Part shown: piece by piece, positions 1 through 10,900 of the stretch | Position numbering within the stretch: the stretch's first letter is position 1 | How the letters are laid out: each line of letters begins with the position of its first letter | Origin: Trileptium ribeirensis | Lineage: Eukaryota > Nematoda > Enoplea > Enoplida > Thoracostomopsidae | DNA length: 64,000 nt | Assembly (NCBI GenBank): GCA_030248225.1 | Contig: JASANE010000408.1 | Span: 1-64,000 of the forward strand | Direction of reading: 5' to 3' | Notes under the pieces: model-generated | What the model was told of the DNA's origin: nothing | Database searches by the model: none | Seen by the model: only the letters and a program-made list of their open reading frames with translations | Made by a program: the position numbers and the translations under genes

Positions 1-1821
1 GGTTAAGTAAAGAAAAAGGAAAAACGGAAAAGAAAGGGCACGGGAAGGGAGTTGGGACAGGGGGTTCCCGAGGGAATTTCGAGGGGCTGGGGCGAAATTC
101 GGGTCCCAGGACGAAGAACAGGGCAAAACGATGCCAAACACGAAGAGGGTGTAGAATAAGTGGCGGGTCGGGACCCAATTTTGGGTTCCGACATATATTA
201 GTATACGGGGTTTCAGCGGGCTCTCCCGCGCTAACGGCTGTGCGGAGCGACGCCCGCTGGGCATCGTTGAACTCGCCTCGGAAAGGCGATTCAAACGAGG
301 GGTGTTTTCCCTGCCTGATCGGCAGCGGGTAGAGGGGCACTAAGACCAGGACTAATAGAGAGAGTGTCGATAACAAGGGGGGCGCATTTTCGGCCGTCCC
401 GGGTTAACGGGGCGACTGACAGAGACCCGCCGGGCATTTTTGAAGATGTCTCGACGTGGCGAATGCAATGAGGGGCGTTTTACCTACTTTTGAATTGGGG
501 TTAAATTTTCGGTTGGGCTGTACCCACTTTTCGGTCAATATGCCAAATTGGGGGGCAATTTGACGGTCATAACGGGCTAACGCGAAGTCGAACGCAGACC
601 CGCCAGATATCGTTGTACTCGCCAGGAGCAGGCCAGTAGAATGAGGCTCGCATGAACCTATTTAGGGTCAGGGGTCGAATACGGAGTTGGTACAAACAGG
701 CGGAATTTTATGTTGAATTTCCGTGGTACGGCATACAACAGGGAAATGAGTGATATGGCGGCGGGATAACTGGTCAGATCGAGACCCGCGTGGCCTCGTC
801 AGCTGCCTAGATGGGTAGACTACTTGGAAACACGCGTGCTCTCAATCATCGATCCGATGGTAACCGGAAAGACCAGTTGTTAGTATTGTAGTCAGGCAAA
901 TTTGGGCTTCAATTGGTGCTATAAAAAGAAAGGTTTTGGTAGGGTGGGGGCGGACAAATAGACACCGCGAGTCACGAAGGTCACGTAATACACATACATA
1001 TGCATAACTATATTTCCATATAAATCTAGGTTATGTCTACTCGGAACCATGGTCACCAGCCAAACCTAGCGTAAGTATTGGCTGTTAATCGAATGTTTAT
1101 CCGTTTGTCCCTAGAATACCTCAGGAAATCCTCCAGTGATTTGTGATGTTTTGGGCTCGTTCGAAAGCCCAAAAATTCTCTACCGGAAAGTACTCGGGAC
1201 GTTTTCGGTAAATCTGAACCGTTGGGCGGTTACGGGCCGATAAACAGGCCCGATGTCCGTTATCTCCGAATAATCGGAAACTACCGTAACCCACTTGTTT
1301 CAGCTTACTTTTGCAACCATTAAGCTATGGTTTACTTTGAACCAGGTAAAATTGAGAGTCTTGATTTCGATCACTTCCCAATCCCTTAAATTGTCAAAGG
1401 CCTCCTATTCCCGGACGATCGAAATTTTGAATTTTCAATGAGGGAAGTAGGGGCTAGTGGTCGAGTTCCATTCGAGTTATCAGTCCTGGTTAGTTGAGCA
1501 CTCTCCTACATTCCTCGTCTTTCTAAGTTGAATCAAATTATCGAAACCAGTTTCCTCTAGGCTCACTTGCACCTTATCTAATTACGCAAACATAAAACTT
1601 ATCATGCAATGGCAAGTTACATCAATGACATTGCATAGCAATGATAAAAGCATGTGCAATATAGCAATGAGCAACACGATTATCGGCAATCATGGCACCA
1701 ATGTACCCACGAAAATTTCGGTCCTGTAAGCCTTGGCTAGCTCGAATTGAGGCACGTTTAAGCGATTTAGACACCGAAATCGTGTGAGAGACGCGTAACG
1801 GGCCGGAACGGGCCTGTTACA
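1..1821 (-). repeat. Partial giant LTR (family 1), running off the left edge
   Basis: Read on the minus strand, this begins at 1821 with the same terminus (TGTAACAGGCCCGTTCCGG) as the LTRs at 5348, 43258 and 52760, and it stays alignable with their first 1.9 kb, including the AT-rich 5' third and the GC-rich block with the GGGTCCCGACCCGCC-type sequence near 160-190. It is more diverged from the three + strand copies than they are from one another. Its 3' part lies outside the window, so whether it is a solo LTR or the end of a full element cannot be told. The sequence just right of 1821 does not match the element's internal 3' end, so 1821 is an outer edge against host DNA. No coding capacity is seen. 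Confidence 0.85.
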
Positions 1822-2370
1822 CAGCTTATATAAAAACCTAGCTTTAGGCCACTGTGGAAACCCAAAAAATGTGGAAAATTGGAAACAAACTTTTTAAACC
1901 AGAATTGCGGTATGGTTTTTATTCTTTGTCGGAGCCACAACCTGAAAATGATTTACGCCGAAACATGATCCGCAATTCCGATGGTTAATCCCTGTTGAAT
2001 AAACTGACTTGTTTATTGTTTTTGCATGATATTGTGTTGTCGTTATAGGACGAACTAGAGATTTGTAAAACTGAATAATCATGTTTTCATTTATTTAATT
2101 CTCGCGTCTCTTTTATTGTTCGAATTTTATTTGGGGCTAGTGGTTTGGATTTTACGCAGTTGGGCAGTATTAATCTATATATAGTTTTAACGGCTACCTT
2201 TTAGCAGGATCGCATGGTGGGACGGTTGGAATTACATTAACAGGTATTAAATCAATGCTTTTTTCCAGTGCTGCTGTGGGTGTGGATTCTGAGTTGGAGG
2301 ACTGAATTTGTCCAGGAAATAACGTTAATATTAGCTATATGCCTATTTCGGCCAATAATATTAGTAACAG
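1822..2370. other. AT-rich host DNA, no clear gene
   Basis: This is intergenic or intronic host sequence between the LTR edge and the first exon-like segment at 2371. Only short chance open frames occur. It may hold 5' exons of the possible + strand gene that follows, but no convincing one was found. Confidence 0.5.
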
Positions 2371-2541
2371 CGAGACACCTGTAACGCAAGATCAATCGTG
2401 TTGTGTGGTAGCAATACAAAACAGGAGGCGAGCAGCTCAACTGGAAGTGGTGTATCGTCTTGTTCAGAGCCGGCCGGGTCTGCAATTGGGAATAAATCTT
2501 CAGGGAGGTTCAACTATGATTTGCGTGGGCACATAAGTCCC
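2371..2541 (+). CDS. Putative exon 1 of a small host gene (unknown)
   Basis: An open segment follows a possible acceptor (AACAG ending at 2370) and ends at a consensus donor CCC|GTAAGT at 2541/2542 in phase 0. The peptide is Ser/Gly-rich, looks disordered, and ends near ...RGHISP. It joins in phase to the segment at 2622 across an 80-bp intron. No family is recognised. In-frame splicing across two junctions is the main evidence; a 5' start was not found. It could be chance. Confidence 0.35.
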
Positions 2542-2621
2542 GTAAGTTTTAGATTTTTAGGCGCTAAAATGGCTTTATAGTTATTTCTGTTTTATTTGAT
2601 TCCAAATTGGAAAAGTTTCAG

Positions 2622-2756
2622 GCATATTATCAAATCAACCCGAGTATCGAATCTAATCCTAGTGTGCGCTGCCTTTTGCAGAGGCGTATGCCATGTTGCG
2701 AAAACAACAACAATGTTAATGCTTATTCTGAGGCCGTGTTCCTATTGCGGCGCAAT
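2622..2756 (+). CDS. Putative exon 2 of the same small host gene (unknown)
   Basis: It starts after the acceptor TTTCAG (2616-2621) in phase 0. It encodes a polar segment with a CC pair and an Asn run (CCENNNN). The proposed end at 2756 uses a weak donor (CCA|GTTTTT). The following intron would carry the tRNA-like repeat at 2806-2880. If the donor is wrong, the frame stays open to a stop near 2896. No known domain was recognised. Confidence 0.35.
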
Positions 2757-2805
2757 CCAGTTTTTTTTAATATATATAGCAATTTTAGGCCTGCTGTGAA
2801 GTCGA

Positions 2806-2880
2806 GCAAGGACAGCTTAGTCGTTAGAGCGCTAACTTGTGGATCAAAGGCAGGAGCTCATAGGTTTAATCTTACCACAT
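2806..2880 (+). repeat. tRNA-like sequence, probable SINE head
   Basis: About 75 bp resembles a tRNA: a degenerate A-box region (CTTAGTCGTTAGAGCGC), an anticodon-arm-like stretch (TTGTGGATCAAAGG), and a B-box-like motif (AGGTTTAATCTT) that departs from the GGTTCRANNCC consensus. The acceptor stem does not close well, so a working tRNA is unlikely. A tRNA-derived SINE head or a decayed tRNA pseudogene fits better. It lies in the proposed intron between 2756 and 2928. Confidence 0.4.
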
Positions 2881-2927
2881 CCAACTTTTCAGATTAGCTT
2901 AGCATTTCATATTTTTTCATTATATAG

Positions 2928-3023
2928 GCACCTACCATGGGCTCAAATGAAAAATCGTATACCTCATATGGTTTCCATACTAGGGGTTCGAATACATCTG
3001 CCGCCTTGGCGAAACGTGAATAG
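2928..3023 (+). CDS. Putative terminal exon of the small host gene (unknown)
   Basis: After the acceptor TATATAG (ending 2927), 31 codons run in phase 0 with the 2756 donor to a TAG at 3021-3023. The peptide is Ser/Thr/Gly-rich and basic at the end (ALAKRE). A second frame across the same DNA is also open to 3063, so the assignment is tentative. No family was recognised. Confidence 0.3.
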   Translation, partial: APTMGSNEKSYTSYGFHTRGSNTSAALAKRE

Positions 3024-3655
3024 AAAACTGCGCCCCACACCTAGTCCCTGTCTAATTTTGTGACGGCTGATTATGTAAATTATTAGTGATATAACGGAAT
3101 ATATATTGACCTAGCTTTTCCGAATAGAGGGAAATGGATTCACCAAATCCCCTCCAGGTGAATTTCGGGTTTTTTGCAATTCATGCCCTCAGGTACTTTC
3201 CTGCGCGACTAATATAAGCGAATGTTTATTAGCTTAAAATATTCTAATTTTTCACTATTTCACTAAAAATCTCCAAATCTTTCCCTATAGGTCCAAAAGT
3301 TTGTTAATGTCCACAATTGTATCTATATTGATAACAAATCCGTACTTGCAGTCAGTCGTAAAGTTAAACATATTTGATGTTTTCTGATAATTTTAGTACT
3401 TTATGCCATTCCCCAAGATCAGCTGGAAAAAGCCCGAATGAATTGACTTGAGGAATCCTCAGGTATTTTCAGTTCTCCCACAATGGAAGCCCCAATCATA
3501 TCCCTGGTAGTTTTAGTAGTTTGGAGAAACCAGATGAATATGTTAAAATATATAGTATATTATATAAAAAATCCAGTGATCCTACGGAAAGACGGTAATA
3601 TTAAATATAGCACCTTCAAATTATTGTCAGGGACTAGTGCATGCTGAGAATTTAG
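3024..3655. other. AT-rich intergenic DNA, convergent 3' ends
   Basis: This lies between the proposed + strand terminal exon and the last exon of the minus-strand HtrL-like gene, so it should contain both 3' UTRs. Poly(T)/A-rich stretches near 3540-3575 could serve 3' end formation of the minus-strand gene. No open frame worth calling was seen. Confidence 0.5.
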
Positions 3656-3922
3656 TCAAGGATGAACAAATTTGCGCATTAAATATCCCAAATAAAACCA
3701 TGGATCATTGTTATCAACTTTCAACTTAGTCAGTTTATTTGAATAACGTTGTAGCATTGGAGTTTTCGTTTGTCGTGTGAATTGTGTTGACGGCAAGCAT
3801 TTCCATTTGTTGCGGCCATGCATGCCGTAAATGATTTGCTGGTCCGCACTCATCAATCCATTGTTGAGCAAGCATTCGGTCGTTTGCTTAAACATCATAA
3901 ATGCAACACGGTAAACAAGTTT
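3656..3922 (-). CDS. HtrL/YibB-like protein, last coding exon
   Basis: This is the terminal exon of a host gene. An acceptor AATAG (3927-3923) is followed by 88 codons in phase 0 and a stop at 3656-3658. The segment contains NNGLMSADQQIIYGM, the kind of late motif (polar residue plus DQQ, then an aromatic and Met) expected near the C-terminus of the HtrL/YibB family, and ends WFYLGYLMRKFVHP. It joins directly to exon 5320-5121 (phase 0, DTYW then KLVYRV). Family members are widespread small proteins, some in invertebrates, whose biochemical role is not established; a glycosyltransferase-like fold is often suggested. The exon is intact, with no stops or frameshifts. Confidence 0.75.
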   Translation of the reverse strand, partial: KLVYRVAFMMFKQTTECLLNNGLMSADQQIIYGMHGRNKWKCLPSTQFTRQTKTPMLQRYSNKLTKLKVDNNDPWFYLGYLMRKFVHP

Positions 3923-5120
3923 CTATTGCACGAAATCAGCACCTATCATTTGACTCTTAAATGTTAATAACGAGTATCCCGCACAACTATCATAATACGT
4001 TCTCCTTGTATACCGTAATATAGTTTAGCATAGAGGTAAATGTTATGCGGCTCAACAAACGACACTAAGACAATTTAGCGTGGAGACCTAATAATGCATG
4101 AAACTTCCAGCATGCCAACGTTAACGCTGTTGTTTTTAATGAGTTGCTTTTATTAGTTTCTATATAGTTTCTAGTAAATTAATGAAGCATATATTCATTT
4201 TTTGCATAAATCATTGTAACAGTACTTGCAGCAATAATGATGCTAAGCAATTTTTAATATTTTAGAGCCATCACAAGTTACAAAAGCCACGTTTACGACA
4301 AAGACATTTTCACATAAAATTTTTGTAAAAACGTTTCAGAGATCCGACTTTTATATATACACTGATAGGGTAGCTCAGGCTCATAGTTCATGTTAAGTTT
4401 GGCCAAAGTGATGCTTCATTTAAAGTTACATGCATGTGTGCCGCCCTAGATATACCAAGCCTTCCTGAGGCTTAGCCTAAAAATCGTCCTCATATAAGTC
4501 ATATAATAATCCTAAGACTAATTCAGGCGCTACCGCCCCCGGATTCTCCCCACGCTAAACTGTTATTTTTGTAATGATGTAGAGTTACGCCGCTCAGCTT
4601 GACTTGGGCCATAAGTTTAATACTTGTCATTTCTCCGTTTGTTTTTATATGCATGTGCAGTTGCGAATTGGTAATGTGAGGCGATTTTGTAAAATGCTTC
4701 CGTGACAAAACTGTCAATTGATAAAAGAACCTGTGTTTGTATAAATAAACAACCCGAATAAATATTACAGCTCTAGATGTGTGTCCACATAACGCATGAA
4801 AAATGCGTATAAATATTTCTCCGGACAACAAAATATCCATATTTTGGGTATAAATGAAACCATACAAACTTGAAAGAAGACATGTATGCGTTCGTGTTTT
4901 AGCTATCGTGATAATGACCTTGTTCACAAATGCATAAAGCCCTGGAGAAAGTTAATCGTAATTTGGCCTTTCAGAAAAATCAGCCGGTCGGCGTGGGGGA
5001 ATGGGAACACGGCGCCGGATTGGGCATAAAACCCCACTATTCCTATGAGCATGGCGACTCTATTATTTGCTACTGAGCAATAAATTTTGGCTTTCGATAA
5101 ATTTTGTGCCAGTGCCTCAC
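3923..5120 (-). other. Intron of the HtrL-like gene
   Basis: This 1.2-kb AT-rich intron runs from donor GTGAGG (5120 downward) to acceptor AATAG at 3923. Two open stretches inside it (4523-4927 and 4924-5124 on -) show no family resemblance and are judged to be chance. Confidence 0.7.
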
Positions 5121-5320
5121 CCAATACGTATCTATAAACCTTTCCATGACATCAAATGAAGCAAATATTGCACCACCGGCAATCCAACTTGGAAGTGTTG
5201 CGAAAATTTCTTCGTATGTTAGACTAAAATTTGGCTCGAACACTTCAGTAATAGCAACAGAATGTTCATTGTAGTTGACCGGTTTGCAAAGCGTGAATAA
5301 CGACGTATCTTTGTCAGCAT
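5121..5320 (-). CDS. HtrL/YibB-like protein, penultimate exon
   Basis: A 200-bp exon. The acceptor TTTCAG ends at 5321. The first two bases (AT) complete a codon started by the last G of exon 62413-62054, giving Asp, and the exon then has 66 codons up to donor TGG|GTGAGG at 5121/5120 (phase 0). It encodes the middle-to-late part of the HtrL/YibB domain, with the signature-like PSWIAGGAIFA followed by an amphipathic helix (MERFIDTYW). The exon is intact. The 54-kb retroelement complex starts only 27 bp upstream of the exon in gene orientation (5348), between any distant branch site and this acceptor, so normal splicing may be disturbed. Confidence 0.78.
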
Positions 5321-5343
5321 CTGAAATTACATTTCACTGTTTT

Positions 5344-5347
5344 CATA
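5344..5347. repeat. Target-site duplication, left copy (CATA)
   Basis: CATA directly precedes the TGTAAC terminus of LTR1 at 5348. The same four bases directly follow the ...TTATTACA terminus of LTR3, at 59569-59572. Four-bp duplications are typical of Ty3/gypsy integrases. It marks the outer edges of the whole 54.2-kb insertion. Confidence 0.8.
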
Positions 5348-5348
5348 T

Positions 5349-5378
5349 GTAACAGGCCCGTTCCGGCCCGTTACGCGT
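5349..5378 (+). promoter_or_regulatory. Terminal stem-loop at the LTR 5' end
   Basis: GTAACAGGCC and GGCCCGTTAC form a near-perfect hairpin right at the LTR start. In the family 2 LTR (minus strand from 43091) the stem is kept with different bases (GGGCCG / CGGCCC). The compensatory change suggests selection on structure, at the RNA or integrase-recognition level. The function is inferred. Confidence 0.55.
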
Positions 5379-5429
5379 CTTTTGCACGATTTTGATGGTA
5401 AAATTGTTTAAACGAGCCTCAAATCGCAT

Positions 5430-5590
5430 TAGATAAGTTTTCATGTGCCGCCTGGTGCCATGGGTGTCGATGATTGTGCTGCTTATCGTTGTATCGTACC
5501 TGTATTTTGCCATTTGTCATATTTTATCGTTGTATCGTACATGTGTTTTGCCATTTGTCATATTCTTGTCGTTGCATAATTTATTGTATT
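5430..5590 (+). repeat. Short tandem repeat in the LTR 5' part
   Basis: About two copies of a roughly 42-bp unit built on TATCGTTGTATCGTACCTGT and TTTTGCCATTTGTCATAT. The same array is in LTR2 (43390-43490) and LTR3 (52890-52990). The equivalent part of the family 2 LTR carries a longer, different minisatellite (42728-43005). Confidence 0.6.
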
Positions 5591-7250
5591 TGGATAAGCT
5601 CATGGTAACTCGGCGGAAACTGGCGTCGGTGGTTTGATCAGGTTTGGAAAGAATAGGAAAGAGCCTTTAACTTGTGCCGAAATAAGAGATCTGAACGGAA
5701 CTCGACTACTTCTCCCCATTTTCCTATGGGAAGTTCAAAATTCCTACCGTCCGGGAATAGGAGGCCTTTGACAATTTAAGGGGTCGGAAAGTAAACAAAA
5801 TCAGCACTATCAATTTTACCTGGTTCAAGCGAACTATAGCTTAATGGTCGCAAAAGTAAGCTGAAACAAATGGGTTACGGTAGTTTCCGAGTACTTGGAA
5901 ATAACGGACATCGAGCCTGTTTGTCGGCCCGTAACCGTCCCACGGTTGGTATTTCCCGAAAATGCCCAGAGCACTTTTCGATAGAGAATTTTTAGGGCTT
6001 TCGAACGAGCTCAAGATATCAGAAATCGCTGGAGGATCTCCTGAGATATTCCAGGGACAAACAGGCGAAAGTCCAATTAACAGCCAATACTTACGCTAGG
6101 TTTGGCTGGTGACCATGGTTCCGAGTGGACATAACCTACGCTTGTATGGAAATATAATTATGCATATATATATGTGTGTGTACTGCCTGATTTTCGTGTC
6201 TCGGTACGTCTGTTTACTCCTCCCACCATGAAAATCCTTTCTGTTATGGTGTCGATGAAACTGCCTGACTAGCGCCCTGGCAACTGGTTTTTCTTGTAAC
6301 CATCGGATCATTGATTGAAAGTATGCGTGTTTCTAAGTAGTTTACCCATTGAGAAATCTGACGAGGCCATGCGGGTCTCTACCTGACTAGTCATCCCGCT
6401 GCTATATAACTTATCTGACTGTTTCATAATGTACAACGAAAATTTAACATAAAATTCCGTCCGTTTGTACCAACTCCGTAATTGACCCTTGATCCTAAGG
6501 GGCGCATGCGACCCCTTATTCTACTCGTCTGCTTTTGGCAAACACAACGATATACGGTGGGTCTCCGCGCGACTCCCCGCTAGCTCACTATAACCTGTTA
6601 AAGTGCTCCCAATTCGGCACACCGACTGAAAGTGGGTACAAACCAACCGAAAATTTATCCCCAACTCGAAAGTAGGCAAATCGCCCCTCATTGCATTCAT
6701 CACGTCGAGACATCTCCAAACATGTCCGGCGGGTCCTCGTCAGTTGCCCCGTTAACCCGGGACGGCCGGCGAAGGCGCCCCCACCACTATCGACACTCTC
6801 TCTATCTGCCGTGATTTTAGCGCCTCTCTAACCGATGCCGTTAGGGCAGGGAAAACACCCCTCATTTGAATCGGCTCTCCAAGATGAGTTCAACGATGCC
6901 CGGCGGGAATCGCTCCGCCTACCCGTTAGCGCGGCAACGCCGGCTGAAACCATGTATCCTAATATATGTCGGAACCCAAAATTGGGTCCCGACCCGCCAC
7001 TGCGTCTATCCCCCTCGTGTTTGGTATCGTTCTTCCCGTTCATCGCACTGGGACCAAATTTCGCCCCAGCCCCTCGAAAATCCCTTGGGAACCCCCTATC
7101 CCGCCTCTCTTCCCGTGCCCCTTCTTTTCCGTTTTTCTTTGTCGTCTTCTCTCTTTCTCTCTCTCTAACCGACTTCTTTGGTCGGTTGTCGCTGTTGTTG
7201 TCGTCGTGATTGTGTTGTGTTTGTCGTTGTTGTTGTGGTTGCTGTGTGGT

Positions 7251-7255
7251 GGTGC

Positions 7256-7286
<31 letters not shown>

Positions 7287-7289
7287 CTG
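7251..7289 (+). repeat. GTT/CAA trinucleotide microsatellite in LTR1
   Basis: A run of about 12 TTG units sits in a longer T/G-rich tract (7180-7290). The same site is expanded in LTR2 (about 45148-45208) and interrupted by a GCT in LTR3 (about 54672-54708). It is followed by a perfect stem-loop (GAGCGAC...GTCGCTC, 7310-7329). Confidence 0.85.
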
Positions 7290-7933
7290 CGTGTTTCTGG
7301 TGTGAACTTGAGCGACCTTTCTGTCGCTCAGGTCGCCTGTGTGTCTCATGTGTAGTGTGTGTTTACGTGCTCATGAGTATTGTATGTATATGTGTATGTA
7401 TATATGGACATAGATATATATATAGTATATAAGGACATGACAAAAAACAGGACATATAGGGACAAGACGTACAAAACGACGTTAAATTTATAAGTTTTAC
7501 GGACGGACAGGACTAGGATAACTAGCAAGGACGGGGGGCATGTTTAGGGCCCTCTCGTGGGCTCCGCGAGTTTCTGAATAGGCCTCCCGATAGCCAAAGG
7601 ATACATGGGAATGTGCTGCACTCCTGACTGCGAAACAAGCTCATTCCTACCTTCGGTCCCCCCCCCCGTCGGGACGCCTAAAGACGTCCTGTCGGAATAT
7701 TTGAATAGCTAGGAATGTTAGGAATGTTTGGCTTTATCTTTTAAGCCAACATATAAACGTGCCATGTTTGCACGTTTACCCACGGATTTCGTAGTAAAAT
7801 TTAACCCCAGTTGGACTCTTAATAAGCTTAATTAGGTGATGGATGAGGCAGCTAACTCGCTAAAATAGCTGGAATTTGACCTCAAACCGACGAGTTAGCT
7901 GGTGGCAATTTGATGGATGGGTACTAGAAGACC

Positions 7934-7959
7934 AATCTGTCCTGAAATGAGGACAGATT
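7934..7959 (+). other. Perfect 10-bp stem-loop in LTR1
   Basis: AATCTGTCCT and AGGACAGATT are separated by six bases. This is one of several exact hairpins in the LTR (also 7310-7329, 7756-7776, 10016-10041). It is present in LTR2, and lost in LTR3 through the deletion near 55365. Confidence 0.6.
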
Positions 7960-10900
7960 TCCAGCTTAATTCGAGTATTTTATATAGAGAAGAAGATTCA
8001 AAATTTTAAATATGACGGGTGACCCAACCATTTTGTAGAACAGTTGGGGGATAACAGTCGATTTAGGATTAGGTAATAGATTTAAGAGATCTGAGTAATG
8101 ATCTTCCGATCTATTTTTGACATAATTTTAAAAGTTACGATGGATGAGGTTCTAGGTCCCCTAGAAATTGAGCTAAAATTCGCAGAGGGTCGACCTTCGA
8201 GTATTCGGAGGGTTCAAATTTGATGTCGGCGATTTCGATTGAAGCCGACTTTCTCTAAAGGGGACCCAGGGTTTACGATAGCTGTCAAAAATAAAATCTT
8301 GGGAATTTTTCGATTGGGCGCCCGGGTTTGAACTCGAAAAAGTGGGCGTTCAAAGATCTTCTCCGATTGGATAGCGACAAAGTCGCTATCCTTCAACATA
8401 GCCGAAAATTTTGAGGCGACGACTACCGCGTCGTCTCTTGGAATCAGTTCGACTTCGGCAGCGCGGAGTTCGGTCGATTTTACTGACCGGCTCCGACGCT
8501 TGAATTTATTGTATGGTTTCGCAGCTTTTGTTACTCTTTCGTGTTTCTCTTTTTTTCGACTTGCGTTTGGAATGGGATTCGACCGACGGAGTATCCGCGT
8601 AGACATCTTTCGTCTCGCGGAAGGGGACTAGCTATCGCTGTCCCGGATCAAATGTTTTAAGTCAAGAGGAGCTGCAATAATATGTGGTTTTATTTTCCCC
8701 AGATACCAATGTAACAGACCAAAATTTTAGTTCGCAGTAGCACGACTAGTTTTCCATAGGGTGACTGGACGTCCGCCGATGGACGTCCCGCTCCCCACAC
8801 CGCTTCGCTGCGTTTTTACACGTTCCTTGACAAACCTCCTCGAGTCGAGTTCCGTTTTGGGCATCGCGAGCGAGTGCACGGAGGGTATTAGGTTGTGAAC
8901 ACAAAAGTCGAAGTCCTTCTGATTCCCCGTGGTCATAGGTAAGGCAAATCAAAATGGACGCTTCTCGTCCATGTTTTACATGATGTGTCGCTCTTGAGTT
9001 AGGGTAGTTGAATTTCTCCTGAGCCGACCACGGTAAAATTTCACCGACTATTTATAGGGACAGGCTTACTTGTTCATGGTTATGGTTTATAAATTTATAG
9101 CTTAGTGGACCGTTCGATGCTCATGCCGCTGCTTGAGCTTGGACCGACGTTGCAGTTAGGGACCGAGGACTAGCCTCTGTCGGGCTTTAGGAGGCCCCAA
9201 AATTTCGTTTATCAGTTTAAGCTAAGTAAATTTGGGGAATATAAAAGACTAAGCAAATTCTAAGTGCCTTCAGCTTGAGCATAAGGTCTTGGCACTCCGT
9301 AAGGAGCAACTTTTACTCTTCATTGACGGATTTGCGGTATACTCTCGATTTGTAAGGAGGAGCGGTTTGTACATTATTAAGGACTGGAAAAAAGCCTCGT
9401 TTAGAGTAGAATAGACTGCCCGAGATCCTGACCGCCCCGTACAACTCCGCTTGTCAGCAACCAGGTAAATTCACGGCGATAAATTACTGTCTGCTGGAAA
9501 CACCCTTGCCGAGTTATCAAAATCGCCAAGGTTCACAATATTATACGCTCGTGGTTAAGGTTAACAGTTAGATCGAGGAAAAGAGCTTTGCCCTAGAATA
9601 AACTGACAACCTAGCCAGTTGCCGTTTCCGGTTAGGATTGACTCTTCGGGGGTACGCTACGGTACCCTCACGCTAGAAACAAAATCCCTATACCCTAACT
9701 TAAATAAAAGAAAATCGTGACCTCTCGCGAGTCATTTTGACCCCAGGCCGAGCAAGTGCAAAACCCCGTTTTCTTTTTAGAGCGACTTGATCGCTGAGTT
9801 TGGGTATTTTTCTGAATTTTCTCTGGTTGTCCGTTAGGCTATGTACTATGTATGCCCTTGCTTTGATTTTTGCTGTTTTCCTCTCTCTCCTTTTTCAGTT
9901 TCCCTTGTTAGGTTTCGATCCTGCACGGGGATTTTATGCCCGCTGCAGATATCTCTGTCTTATCCACTCGACTGTCGAGTTCTGTCGAGTTTAGTTAAAC
10001 TTTTAGTGATAACTCGACTGCACAATTTCGATAGTGCAGTCAAGGCACTGTATAAAGATTATATGTGCAGTGTGATAAGGCATTAGGATAAGTTAGAGAG
10101 AGAGAATAGAAAAGCAAAGACCAACGAAACAGAGACAAAAGAAAACAAGGAAGAGCGAGACCCGCGAAGGAAACCCCAATCCCAAGAAGTGGGACGCAGA
10201 CGTGTCCGCGAAAGTACCAAACGCACCCTAGAGTGCTAACTAAGTTGCAACTGTAAATCAGGTACGATCTCTCGCTCGATACTAGCGGAACAACTGCCAT
10301 GGTCGCCTAGGAAGCCGCCAAAGACGGTAATGACCCGTGCTCCACCCAGACAAGGTATTGAAACCGTGTCTGAGGGCTATCTTCCAGACTAATCAAAAGA
10401 ACTGCTTCCTTGACCAATATAAGGTAGTTCCGATAGTGTCCTACAACCAAAATGCACCGCCTCGACACACGCCTATCCTTTACGGATTTTGGGTAAGGAT
10501 AAAGAAAATTGTGATTTCTGATTGGGCCTCTGAAATCATTGGGACAACGGTAAACTACGCTTGGCACGGGGCCCACCTAAGTGACAAAACAGTGCGCGAA
10601 AAAGCCAGGGATACTAGGCAAGATTGACAGAATCTAGAAGGCATATTGGACGGAGCCTCCTTACAGTCGCTTATCGAAAGGATACGTTGTTTAGACAATA
10701 GGATTCAGTGGTGGTTGTTCGTGGAGAATTGCACTGATAATATGTCCATGCTCACGTATTGAATTATACCATAGTTGCTTCGCCTAATTTGCCCATGCTC
10801 ACGTATTGCTTTGTACCTTTGTTGCTTTGCTTAATACAACCAGGCCTTGACCTGTACTAGGAGACTAGACTCTGACCGGTGTGACCGCTCGTGCTCTCTG

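Noticed and set aside
4523..5124. Open stretches on - between the HtrL-like exons
   Set aside because: The phase-0 splice from 5121 to 3922 gives a better continuous domain; these lie in the intron and show no family features.
6828..7349. Asn-rich 173-codon frame on - (also 44906-45271 and 54437-54772)
   Set aside because: The Asn/Gln runs come from the CAA microsatellite in the LTR. The frames differ between copies.
8214..8606. 130-codon open frame on - inside LTR1
   Set aside because: The matching regions of LTR2 and LTR3 are broken by deletions and the frame is not kept, so it is chance within a non-coding LTR.
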